Source: Gemmatimonadota bacterium
GTDB taxonomy: Bacteria; Latescibacterota; UBA2968; GCA-2709665
Direction of reading: 5' to 3'
DNA: 64,000 nucleotides
Assembly (NCBI GenBank): GCA_028873695.1
Contig: JAPPNU010000060.1
Span: forward strand, 1 to 64,000
Shown: positions 1-7,782 of the stretch, piece by piece
Layout: every line of letters begins with the position of its first letter
Numbering within the stretch: the stretch's first letter is position 1
The notes under the pieces: generated by a model
The model's input: the letters and a program-made list of their open reading frames with translations, nothing else
What the model was told of the DNA's origin: nothing
Database searches by the model: none
Made by a program: the position numbers and the translations under genes

Positions 1-101
1 CCCACCCACTGGAAATCCGCGCCTTTCACGGCGCACTTACGAATCAAGGTTAACCCTCCGGCCACAGCCATCGCGACCCTCCCGAACCCATCGGATACAT
101 T

Positions 102-1190
102 ATGACACGCATTGATTCCCCGACAGCCCTCACCCGGCGAAAGCGATATATCGTTGAGGCGGTTTCACGAGGCTACGATCTCGGCACGTGGCGCGGTACG
201 TCTCGCCTGGCGGGCGGCGTACTCAATGAAGTGTATCTGGCCGAAACGTCGCGAGGCCGTTTTGTCATTCGCGTGAATCGCGTCCGAAGGTCGATGGCCG
301 AGATCGAACGACTATCCACCTTCCTGTCGCACCTGCGCGTTCGCGGCATACCGGTGGACGAACTGGTTCCGGCGGCCGACGGGCAGGTCGCGGCGGAGTT
401 CGACGGTGAGCTGTTTTCAGTACACCAACACATCCAGGGGACGGTACACCCCTCTCCCGCAGACCTGAGCCGATCTAAGACCGAGAGTATGATGACGTTT
501 CTGGCGCACTACCATTCCGCGTCCTGCGGATATCGCGTTGAGGGGGTACTCGCTGCCGGGGATGATACGCTACCTGTCATGTACACCGACGACCCGGATC
601 GCCTCAGGGAGCGGCTGAAGAATCTCCCGACAACTGACCCGGCCGTAGAATCCGCCGTAAACCATGCAATCGACCGGGCGGGCTCGTTCTTTGCCTCCGG
701 CTCATACAGCAAACTCAAACGAACGTGGATTCATGGCGATTTCAGATGCTGCAACGTGGCGTTCGATGCAGACGGCGTGAGCGGACTGTTCGACTGGGAC
801 CTGCTCTGCAACGGACCGCGGCTGTTCGACGTCGCGGTTGCGTCCGCGGATCTGGCCAGAACGATCGCCGGCCCCCTGTCCCGCGATCCAGAAACCTGGT
901 GGGAAGAATTCGCGCGTCATCTTGCAGCCTACCGCGAGGAAACACGACGCCTCGGGACGGATATGAACGAGTCCGAGGTCGGATCCATCCGGTACCTGCT
1001 GCTGGTCGATGCGATTCTCAGCGGCGTATTCTTCGCGTTGCACCTGAGACGACTGCCGCTGAAGCCGGGTGAATCGGCGTCCCAACGCCGTCAACGGTCT
1101 TACAGGATCCTCTCGGAGTCCGTAAACGACCTCGCTGCAATTGACAGCCTGATCGCCAGTGTGGATTCGAACATATTCCCTGATCCGTGA
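102..1190 (+). CDS. APH-fold phosphotransferase (homoserine kinase type II-like)
   Basis: This 362-residue protein belongs to the aminoglycoside phosphotransferase/choline kinase superfamily, ATP-dependent cytoplasmic kinases of small hydroxylated molecules. The catalytic loop HGDFRCCN (about residues 210-217) has the Brenner motif HxDxxxxN with the catalytic Asp and metal-binding Asn. The Mg-binding DWD follows about 20 residues later (GLFDWDLLCNGPRLFDVA). The N-terminal lobe has a glycine-rich strand (LAGGVLNEVYLAE), and FVIRVNR supplies a basic residue where these kinases carry the ATP-binding Lys. Length is normal for the ThrB2-like subgroup. The start is the only early ATG in frame; no strong ribosome-binding site is visible. 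It stands alone on the plus strand, so the substrate cannot be deduced. A second APH-like gene lies at 5210-6127. Confidence 0.82.
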   Translation: MTRIDSPTALTRRKRYIVEAVSRGYDLGTWRGTSRLAGGVLNEVYLAETSRGRFVIRVNRVRRSMAEIERLSTFLSHLRVRGIPVDELVPAADGQVAAEFDGELFSVHQHIQGTVHPSPADLSRSKTESMMTFLAHYHSASCGYRVEGVLAAGDDTLPVMYTDDPDRLRERLKNLPTTDPAVESAVNHAIDRAGSFFASGSYSKLKRTWIHGDFRCCNVAFDADGVSGLFDWDLLCNGPRLFDVAVASADLARTIAGPLSRDPETWWEEFARHLAAYREETRRLGTDMNESEVGSIRYLLLVDAILSGVFFALHLRRLPLKPGESASQRRQRSYRILSESVNDLAAIDSLIASVDSNIFPDP

Positions 1191-1271
1191 AGTTGCCGAC
1201 CTTGAGAGGCGTCATGGCACGACGGGGCCCGCGTCACGATCTTCAGTTCTCGATCTTCAATTTTTGGTTTT

Positions 1272-1306
1272 TAGGCTATTTCAAAGTTAGATATTGACAT
1301 AGCCTG
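1272..1306. repeat. Imperfect 13-9-13 palindrome upstream of the DUF4143 ATPase gene
   Basis: Left arm TAGGCTATTTCAA (1272-1284), 9-nt loop (1285-1293) and right arm TTGACATAGCCTG (1294-1306) form an inverted repeat with 11 of 13 pairs. The unit is about 29/35 identical to the palindrome at 2533-2567 on the other side of the gene. It ends 22 nt before the ATPase start codon, and its right arm contains a perfect -35 hexamer, so it could be an operator or the left boundary of a mobile unit. Confidence 0.8.
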
Positions 1307-1322
1307 TATATTTCATTATTTT
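1294..1322 (+). promoter_or_regulatory. Sigma70-like promoter inside the palindrome; predicted leaderless transcript
   Basis: TTGACA (1294-1299), a 17-bp spacer and TATTTT (1317-1322). A start site 6-8 nt after the -10 would fall on or next to the ATG at 1329, which has no Shine-Dalgarno sequence. This suggests a leaderless mRNA. The -35 lies in the palindrome arm, so a protein bound there would block transcription. Confidence 0.55.
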
Positions 1323-1328
1323 CCCGGT

Positions 1329-2540
1329 ATGATCACACGTGACCTGGCGCCCAAACTCAAGAAGGCCGCGGGAGCCTTCCCTGCCATTACGCTTACGGGT
1401 CCCCGGCAAAGCGGCAAGACGACGCTTTGCAAGTCCGTATTTCCCGAGCACAGGTATACAACACTTGAGTCTCCGGACGTTCGCGCCTTTGCAGTAGAAG
1501 ACCCACGCGGCTTTCTGGCTCAGTTTCCGGCTGGCGTCATCATCGACGAGGTACAGAGGGCCCCGGACCTGCTTTCCTATCTGCAGGGCATTATCGACGA
1601 TGACCCGGCGCCCGGCCGCTGGATCCTGACCGGCTCGCAGAACCTCGCTCTGCTCGATTCGGTCAGCCAGTCGCTGGCCGGAAGGACGGCGATATACTAC
1701 CTGCCGACACTCACCCGCAGGGAAGTCGAACGGTTCGCCCGGTTTCCGGAGAGTCTGGAAGAATCCCTCTTTGCCGGTTCATATCCCCGCATATTCAACG
1801 ATGGTCTGGACCCATCCGACTGGCTCCGCTCCTATGTCGCCACATATATCGAACGCGACGTGCGGACAATCAGAAACGTGGGAGACCTTGGGACATTCCA
1901 GCGATTCGTGGAATTGTGCGCCGGACGCACGGCTCAATTGCTCAATCTCTCCTCGCTGGCCGACGACTGCGGAATATCCCAGCCAGGTGCGAAAGCCTGG
2001 CTCAGCATCCTGGAGACCAGCTTCATCACGTTCAGGCTGCCGGCATTTCACGCCAACCTTCGCAAACGTCTCGTCAAGATGCCCAAGCTTCATTTTTTCG
2101 ATACCGGGCTTGTCTGCTGGCTGCTCGGTATCCGTGACCCTGTCCAGTTACGCAATCATCCACTTCGGGGACCGGTTTTCGAGACCTGGGTTGTTTCGGA
2201 GATCGCAAAAAGCAGGACCAACCAGGGTGAAATGGGCGGTATGTCGTTTTACCGGGACCGAAACGGCGCCGAGGCCGACCTCATCATCGAACACCCATCC
2301 CGCGTCGCGCTTGTCGAGGCCAAGTCGGCCAACACGGCGTCGTCGAGCTTGTTTGACAGCATCGGTCGCGTACAGAAACATCTCGCCCGGTTGCCCTTGC
2401 CGAGTTCCGTCTTCGTCGCCTACGGCGGAAACGAACACCAACGCCGGGCGCGGGGCAGCCTGATTCCGTGGCGAGACCTCCACGAAGCGGCGTTTCAGAT
2501 CAGCCGATCAGAAGGCGAAACTGCGAATATAATAGGCTAA
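1329..2540 (+). CDS. AAA-family ATPase with DUF4143 domain
   Basis: A 403-residue P-loop ATPase with an N-terminal AAA_14-type domain and a C-terminal DUF4143 domain. Walker A is GPRQSGKTT (residues 24-32). Walker B is GVIIDEVQ (about 69-76, D73/E74), followed by a sensor-like LTGSQN. The C-terminal half has the PD-(D/E)xK-like pattern of these proteins: GAEADLIIE, then VALVEAKSA. Length and N-terminus are typical. The family is widespread, often present in many near-identical copies per genome, and its physiological role is not established. The gene is framed by two similar 35-nt palindromes. The TAA stop lies inside the downstream one, and the promoter overlaps the upstream one. GC content drops sharply in both flanks, in keeping with an acquired cassette. 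Confidence 0.9.
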   Translation: MITRDLAPKLKKAAGAFPAITLTGPRQSGKTTLCKSVFPEHRYTTLESPDVRAFAVEDPRGFLAQFPAGVIIDEVQRAPDLLSYLQGIIDDDPAPGRWILTGSQNLALLDSVSQSLAGRTAIYYLPTLTRREVERFARFPESLEESLFAGSYPRIFNDGLDPSDWLRSYVATYIERDVRTIRNVGDLGTFQRFVELCAGRTAQLLNLSSLADDCGISQPGAKAWLSILETSFITFRLPAFHANLRKRLVKMPKLHFFDTGLVCWLLGIRDPVQLRNHPLRGPVFETWVVSEIAKSRTNQGEMGGMSFYRDRNGAEADLIIEHPSRVALVEAKSANTASSSLFDSIGRVQKHLARLPLPSSVFVAYGGNEHQRRARGSLIPWRDLHEAAFQISRSEGETANIIG

Positions 2541-2567
2541 TTCAAAATTACATATTGAATTAGCCTA
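2533..2567. repeat. Perfect 13-bp palindrome at the 3' end of the DUF4143 gene
   Basis: Arms TAGGCTAATTCAA (2533-2545) and TTGAATTAGCCTA (2555-2567) pair perfectly around a 9-nt loop. The ATPase stop codon TAA (2538-2540) is inside the left arm. It is nearly the same sequence and spacing as the unit at 1272-1306. There is no T-tract, so it is not a standard terminator, although the hairpin could stabilise the mRNA 3' end. Confidence 0.85.
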
Positions 2568-2654
2568 TTCTTGTGCGTGCCTGGGTTCTACGACAGTGCG
2601 TCTGTTTCCCTCGCACAGGCTCTCTTGGTCGGATGGAGCAGAGGAAGAGCGGAT

Positions 2655-3923
2655 ATGGATCTGAACCGGGTGGTATCGGATCTGGATATCACGCAGAGTC
2701 GAAGGGTCCTTGAGTCGTCGTGGGAGGCCTCCCGGAGCTCGATGCCGGACGGGCGTGTCCCGTTTCTGTCAACGGACTTCGTGAGCGAGGCCTGCCGGGG
2801 AATTTTTCTCCCGGAAGACATCGTGAAGGCTGCCGTCGCCGCGGCGGACGTGGTGGCGCGAGTCCCCGCGTTGTGCGCGCTGGCGTGGCATTGCCACTGG
2901 TGTCTCTACCATGTGAAGGGATATTCCAGCCGCCTGGCCGACAACTGGCCGTGTATCAAGGGGCCAATGGGAGAACTGGCAGGTCTCTTCTACCTGCTGG
3001 TGCTGCTGTCGCGTTTCCCCGAAATGCGATCGGTACATCGGGCGCACGGGATTCCCGAACGGATTGTACGGGACAGTATGGAACAGATTCATCTGAGGGG
3101 CGAAACCTGCAGTGAAATCTTCGGCCGGTGGGGCCTGGACGGACACGGGGCCCGATGGCTGGCCAATTTCCTCCGCGGAGACATCTACGCACTGGGCCGC
3201 CTCGAACACCAGTTCAACGTGATGAACGACCCGTTTCGCGTCTATCGCCACCGGGAGGGGTCCATGGTCGTCGCGCTGAGCGAAGCGGGCGTTGCCTATC
3301 GTCCTGACGGTCAGCGGCACAGAGGCGGCGATAACCCGCCTCCCTGGACCTCGCGGCTCCGGATCACGGAAGACCGGATCTCCGGCCACCCCATCCTGCC
3401 AACCGGCCGTGCCTGCGAAAAAATGGTGACCCTTGGCGCGGCCGATTGGGTTTCTGTGCTGGAACCGGGAGACCCCGTTCTGTATTTTCACATACCGGGC
3501 GGAATACCGCTGGACCACGCCGATTGCGGGGACTCCTTTCGGGCCGCGATCGACTTTTTTCCCCGCCATTTTCCCGACCGCCCGTACAAGGCGTTCTTCT
3601 GCGGTTCCTGGCTGCTGGATACGCAACTGGAAGACTGGCTGCCGGCCCGATCGAATCTGGTGCGTTTCCTGCGGGAGTTCTACATGGTTCCCGGCGGCAT
3701 TTCGGAACGGTCTATACTGCAAACCGTGTTCGGGAATGCCGCGGATGACCTGAGCAAGGCGCCCGGCGACACGTCGCTCCAGCGCGCAATTCTGGAACAT
3801 GTGTCCGCGGGCAGGCCGATCGACCCCCGCGCCGGCAAATGCTTCTTGTTCGCCGAAGATCTGGACTGGGGTCGACAGGTCTACCGAACGACGAAGTTTC
3901 CCTGGCATCTGATCGGCTATTGA
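2655..3923 (+). CDS. Acyltransferase-domain protein (N-acyltransferase N-terminal plus GNAT-like C-terminal domain)
   Basis: A 422-residue soluble protein. The C-terminal half matches my memory of the GNAT-like C-terminal domain that follows the DUF5596/N-acyltransferase N-terminal domain: VLYFHIPGGIPLDHADC, a hydrophobic FFCGSWLLDT strand, and a final segment with FLFAEDLDW. The reading frame is open from 2571, but the ATG at 2655 is preceded by AGAGGAAGAG at a good distance and is preferred. The donor and acceptor are unknown. A DegT-type aminotransferase starts 74 bp downstream on the same strand, so the pair may install and then acylate an amino group; this is inference. Domain assignment is moderately secure and substrate is not. 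Confidence 0.6.
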   Translation: MDLNRVVSDLDITQSRRVLESSWEASRSSMPDGRVPFLSTDFVSEACRGIFLPEDIVKAAVAAADVVARVPALCALAWHCHWCLYHVKGYSSRLADNWPCIKGPMGELAGLFYLLVLLSRFPEMRSVHRAHGIPERIVRDSMEQIHLRGETCSEIFGRWGLDGHGARWLANFLRGDIYALGRLEHQFNVMNDPFRVYRHREGSMVVALSEAGVAYRPDGQRHRGGDNPPPWTSRLRITEDRISGHPILPTGRACEKMVTLGAADWVSVLEPGDPVLYFHIPGGIPLDHADCGDSFRAAIDFFPRHFPDRPYKAFFCGSWLLDTQLEDWLPARSNLVRFLREFYMVPGGISERSILQTVFGNAADDLSKAPGDTSLQRAILEHVSAGRPIDPRAGKCFLFAEDLDWGRQVYRTTKFPWHLIGY

Positions 3924-3997
3924 TCGAAAACACGGGGCGATACCCGGCCGCAACGCCTTTGGCCCGTGGCAGAGAATGGCAACAAAAGGAGATCGAC

Positions 3998-5128
3998 ATG
4001 GAGCGGTTCGGAAAGCTCGAGCTGGACTACCTGGCGGAAGTGATCGCCAGCGGGTCGCTGAACAGCCACACAGGAGAATTCACGACCCGGCTGGAGGAGC
4101 GGTTCGCGGCGTGGGTGGGGGCGGAGTACGCTCTGGCAATGAACAGTGCGATGAGCGTGCTGCACACGGCCGTTGCGGCTTCGGGCGTGGGGCCGGGCGT
4201 GGAAGTCGTCTGCGATTCCGCGGTCCACTTCGGCGGCGCGGCGGTCATGTATCACAACGGGGTGCCGGTATTCTGCGACATCGATGAGGACAGCTGGAAT
4301 ATGGATTCCGATTCGCTCGAGGCGTGCATCACGGAACACACGGGCGCCGTCATCTGCACGCCGATGTGGGGAAACCCGCCGGACTACGAGGGGATTCTCC
4401 GGGTGGCCGACAGATATGGCCTGCCCGTTATCGAAGACGCGGCGCACGGTGTCGGGGGTTCGTACCGGGGCAGGCCCCTGGGAACGCTTGGGGCGATCGG
4501 TTCATTCAGCTTCCAGGAGGCCAAACATCTCACCAGCGGGGACGGCGGCATGGCGGTGACCGATCGGGCAGATATGGTCGAAAAAATGCAGGAAATGAGG
4601 ATCATCAAGACCACCCTCGGCTGGAATTACCGAATGACGGAATTGCAGGCCGGGGTGATGCTGGCCCAGATGGACAGGGCCGACGGGATCATTTCGGCGC
4701 ACCACGAGGCGGGGGCGCTCTACTGCGAAGCCGCGGCGGAGACCCCGTGGCTGGTGCCGCAACGCGTTGCGGACGGGTGCGTCAACGCGTATCACGCCGT
4801 TGCGTTCCGGTTCGAAGGCGACCGCGAGGGGATATCCGTGGAGCGCTTTCAAGAGACCATGGCCGAACACGGATGTCCGGTCTCGATCGGGTACAAGAGA
4901 CGCTCCGCCGCCGAAGATCCGATTTTCACGGAGGTCCTGGCGTACGGCAAGGGGTGCCCCATCCGTTGCCCCCATTACAAGGGCCGCGTACGCTACGGAA
5001 AGGGAGTGACACCGGTGGCCGATCGCACGGTGCCCCGCATGGTTGTGATGCCGATGGACGTGTATACGCCGGGGAAGACCGAGGAGTACGCGGAACGGAT
5101 CCAGGCGGGGTTGAGCGCGCTTGCGTGA
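3998..5128 (+). CDS. DegT/DnrJ/EryC1/StrS family PLP aminotransferase
   Basis: A fold-type I PLP enzyme of 376 residues that transaminates keto-sugars, cyclitols or similar substrates. The diagnostic stretch is present: VIEDAAHGVGGSYRG for the cofactor Asp, then SFSFQEAKHLTSGDGGM with the Schiff-base lysine at K176. The C-terminal VMPMDVYT segment is usual for the family. The frame is open upstream to 3839, overlapping the previous gene, but the ATG at 3998 has AAAAGGAG (3984-3991) at ideal spacing and begins at the conserved domain. It is 74 bp behind the acyltransferase gene and probably co-transcribed with it. The substrate is not predictable. Confidence 0.9.
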   Translation: MERFGKLELDYLAEVIASGSLNSHTGEFTTRLEERFAAWVGAEYALAMNSAMSVLHTAVAASGVGPGVEVVCDSAVHFGGAAVMYHNGVPVFCDIDEDSWNMDSDSLEACITEHTGAVICTPMWGNPPDYEGILRVADRYGLPVIEDAAHGVGGSYRGRPLGTLGAIGSFSFQEAKHLTSGDGGMAVTDRADMVEKMQEMRIIKTTLGWNYRMTELQAGVMLAQMDRADGIISAHHEAGALYCEAAAETPWLVPQRVADGCVNAYHAVAFRFEGDREGISVERFQETMAEHGCPVSIGYKRRSAAEDPIFTEVLAYGKGCPIRCPHYKGRVRYGKGVTPVADRTVPRMVVMPMDVYTPGKTEEYAERIQAGLSALA

Positions 5129-5209
5129 TGGATAGGCGCGGGTCTTCAGTTCCGGATCGGTACTTGTACCCGGCGGATCCGGCAGCCACGACGTATCGCG
5201 CTCCGAAAT

Positions 5210-6127
5210 CTACTGATAGAGTCTTTCCAGCTTGAAATTTCCAATGTCCTCCGACTCGACTGCACGGATAATCTGCTCCCTGGTCGAACCGACAAATGTA
5301 AACGGACGGGATAATCGTACCAGGAGTGCGAACCGGTACATCTCCATGTCTATCTCGCCGTATCCCTCCAGTATATGATCTCGCGTCCATGACAGCCCAA
5401 AGCGCATGCCCCAGCACTCCCAATTCGTGAAGTCCCACATCGGCCAGCCTACACCGATTTCCTCCATGTCGACAAACCCGGCGACTCCCGGGTTCGGACG
5501 ATCATAGACGATGATATTGCTGAAGTGGGTATCCGTGAAACACAGCGTCGTGGTCAATTCCGCCGGAATGGTCGCAGCGTATTTCTCAAACAGTCGACGG
5601 TATCTTCCCTCGAAGTCCTTGTCGATCAACTCCGCCTCACGAAGCTGCCCGACGAAATCCTCCATGCGCTGATACGCGCCTGCTCTGGTGTGCTTGAAAA
5701 TAAAATCCGGGACCGGCCCGGCCACGTTGACATGGTGCAAGCGGCGCAGCGCCCGGCCCAATTCTCGACATAGCGCATGGCTCTTTTCTCCCTGTCCTTC
5801 TCTTCGGATGATCTCGGATGAGGGCACGGCTTCGATCCAGGATATCAGCAGACAGCCGTTCGGAACATCCGAATCGGGTTCAATCGTTGCCTCCACGCGC
5901 GGACACGGCACACCCCCCTGTCGCAACTGCTCGTACGCCCATTTTTGCCGAAGAAGCGGGATCGGACCGTCTTCGATTCGAAGCAGATGCCGTCGCCCTG
6001 ACTTGCACGTCACCAACAGGTCATCTCGTTCATCTTTTACACGTGCAACGGATACGACGGGAGAATTGTCGATGGACTTGATCAGGTCCTGCAGTCTGGG
6101 ACTGAGAGGGCTTTTCGGCGATGTCAT
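5210..6127 (-). CDS. APH-fold phosphotransferase
   Basis: A second aminoglycoside phosphotransferase/choline kinase-superfamily protein, about 305 residues from the ATG at 6127; the frame is open to 6214. The catalytic loop is variant: CFTDTHFSN in place of HGDxHxxN. The catalytic Asp and the metal-binding Asn are kept, but the first His-Gly is replaced by Phe-Thr. The Mg motif is VDMEEIG, where DxE replaces the usual D(F/W)(D/E). The N-lobe has LLVTCKSGRRHLLRIE for ATP contact. It lies downstream of the ZIP transporter on the same strand with a 58-bp gap, and it converges on the aminotransferase gene. The start is uncertain because no clear ribosome-binding site stands out. Confidence 0.72.
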   Translation of the reverse strand: MTSPKSPLSPRLQDLIKSIDNSPVVSVARVKDERDDLLVTCKSGRRHLLRIEDGPIPLLRQKWAYEQLRQGGVPCPRVEATIEPDSDVPNGCLLISWIEAVPSSEIIRREGQGEKSHALCRELGRALRRLHHVNVAGPVPDFIFKHTRAGAYQRMEDFVGQLREAELIDKDFEGRYRRLFEKYAATIPAELTTTLCFTDTHFSNIIVYDRPNPGVAGFVDMEEIGVGWPMWDFTNWECWGMRFGLSWTRDHILEGYGEIDMEMYRFALLVRLSRPFTFVGSTREQIIRAVESEDIGNFKLERLYQ

Positions 6128-6185
6128 CGCGGGTCTTTGCGAAGGCATACGGACCATTGAAAGTCGAAATGCCGCACCGATACGT

Positions 6186-7052
6186 TCAGTGTCCGTGCTG
6201 CGCTTCCGTTCCATGGACGGCGCTGGATTCTATGAAGTAGAGGCCGTAGGCGAGAGCGATTCCCACGAGAAGTGACGCGATGAGCTTGCCGCGGTCGTGG
6301 CTGTGGAATTGGATTTCGGGCATCAGATCGCTGAGAGCGATACACAGGAACGCGCCCGCGGCAAACGCAAGCACGTAGCCGATGGCCGAACCGTCGTCCA
6401 GGCCGAGCAGCCCCACGCCCCAGAAACTGGCGAGAGCCACCAGAGGGCACAGCAAGGCAAACGCCGTGTTGGCCGCCGCGCGCGCGCGCGCGCTGTATCC
6501 CCCGAACTTCATCATCCCGATGATGGAGTAAGCATCGAGCGGCTTGTGGAGGAGGATGGCGAGGAAGACGCCAAGGGCGGGCAAAGCGCCCCCGTCTTCG
6601 TGAGGCGAGCTGATCCGCATGCTGGTACCCAGCGCGACGCCTTCGGTTACGGTATGCACGCCCAGGCCCATCGCGACCCCCACCAGACTGTGCGAGTGCC
6701 CACCGGCATCTCCAGGTTCGTGATCCTGATGTTCGTACAATTCGCCGGCTTCATTGCTGAAGTCGTGCTGATGGAAGTGAAACACGCGCAGGAGGAAGAT
6801 CATCAGGACCATGCCGAAAACCACCCACGCGACGGCTTTCTCCACGTTTCCCGGTCCGGAAATCCTTTCGAGACTGTGTGGGAAGAGGTGGTACATGGCG
6901 ATGCCGAGGATAAAACCCGCCACGAGACTCATCAGTATCTGAATTTTCGTGTGGGTCATGGATCCCAGGACGGCCAGTTTCCCGCCTGCAAAGGAAACGG
7001 CAAAGATGCCCACTGAATATCCCGATATGATGAGCAAACTGTCTGAATCCAC
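6186..7052 (-). CDS. ZIP family metal transporter
   Basis: An integral membrane protein of the ZIP (ZRT/IRT-like) family that moves Zn, Fe or related divalent cations into the cytoplasm. Helix IV/V metal-site motifs are visible: GLGVHTVTEGVALG (HxxxE) and AILLHKPLDAYSI (HKxxD). A His-rich cytoplasmic loop precedes them (HFHQHD, HQDHE, GGHSHS). About eight hydrophobic helices span the protein. The frame is open to 7211, but that extension is polar and low in similarity to the family. The GTG at 7052 (VDSDSLLIISGYSVG) begins the first helix and is preferred, giving 288 residues. It is the last membrane gene of a minus-strand block that includes a metal-efflux-type permease. Confidence 0.85.
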   Translation of the reverse strand: MDSDSLLIISGYSVGIFAVSFAGGKLAVLGSMTHTKIQILMSLVAGFILGIAMYHLFPHSLERISGPGNVEKAVAWVVFGMVLMIFLLRVFHFHQHDFSNEAGELYEHQDHEPGDAGGHSHSLVGVAMGLGVHTVTEGVALGTSMRISSPHEDGGALPALGVFLAILLHKPLDAYSIIGMMKFGGYSARARAAANTAFALLCPLVALASFWGVGLLGLDDGSAIGYVLAFAAGAFLCIALSDLMPEIQFHSHDRGKLIASLLVGIALAYGLYFIESSAVHGTEAQHGH

Positions 7053-7223
7053 GATGACCTGACCTTGAATTGGCTTCTTATATTGTCCTGCTCGGCGCCC
7101 GCGGACGAGGTCCCCGAACTGGTCCGCCTGTCGTGACGAACTCCCTGCGGGACTCAGCTTCGGAACGGTTGGTGTGAATCGTCGCAGCAGTCGATCAGGG
7201 CGCTGAATCACCGGAATTTTTCA

Positions 7224-7257
7224 GGGGCAACCCTCGTGTCTATCACCGGGTTGCCCC
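7224..7257. terminator. Hairpin in the gap between the ZIP gene and the four-helix gene
   Basis: GGGGCAACCC (7224-7233) pairs perfectly with GGGTTGCCCC (7248-7257) around a 14-nt loop. TTTT follows on the plus strand. On the minus strand, where the flanking genes lie, the hairpin follows the stop of the 7291-7779 gene and is trailed by TGAAAAATT, so termination there would be weak. Confidence 0.55.
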
Positions 7258-7290
7258 TTTTGTCATCTGCCCGTATCGACCGATTGCGAC

Positions 7291-7779
7291 TCAGAAGAAA
7301 AGCATCAGGAGCAGTATACTGCTCATTCCCCCCAGCATGAACCCGCCCATGCTGACCGCGCCCGAAACCAAAGAATAGTCGGCGATACGAAACGTCTGTT
7401 CGCCCAGTGTGAAGAGTACCTGGGTGCGATCGATGTCCCGATCCGCGAAACTCTTCAATGCCTCTTCGGCGCTGTGCGCTTCCTTTACCGAGACCATGGC
7501 AACAAGAATCATCGTGAGCGCGGAAGCCAGAGTCCCGGTTGCGAATACGAGCAGCGTCGTCAGGGCCAGCCAGTGATAGGCCGCGTCTTCGACTCCGGAA
7601 GGCGAACTCATGAAACCGATAATCAGAGCCGCGCCGCCCGCATTGCCCAAAAGCAGCAGCCGGGCCGACTCCGTAATCAGCCTGAACATCGTTCCGCGCC
7701 GCATATGGACGACCTTGTAGAGCTCCCGCAACCACTCTTCGCCGATTTCTTCGGCCGAAAATTCATCCACCTTTTTCAA
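7291..7779 (-). CDS. Hypothetical four-helix membrane protein
   Basis: A 162-residue protein I do not recognise. An acidic, amphipathic N-terminus of about 40 residues leads into hydrophobic segments at roughly 42-58, 68-92 and 137-162, with a charged cytoplasmic-looking stretch (EAHSAEEALKSFADRDIDRT) between. The last segment is Gly/Met/Leu-rich and ends with FF. Its ATG lies 3 nt after the stop of the binding-protein gene, so the two are almost certainly co-transcribed. That makes it a candidate membrane partner of the solitary binding protein. It has no ATPase or permease signature. Confidence 0.7.
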   Translation of the reverse strand: MKKVDEFSAEEIGEEWLRELYKVVHMRRGTMFRLITESARLLLLGNAGGAALIIGFMSSPSGVEDAAYHWLALTTLLVFATGTLASALTMILVAMVSVKEAHSAEEALKSFADRDIDRTQVLFTLGEQTFRIADYSLVSGAVSMGGFMLGGMSSILLLMLFF

Positions 7780-7782
7780 AGG

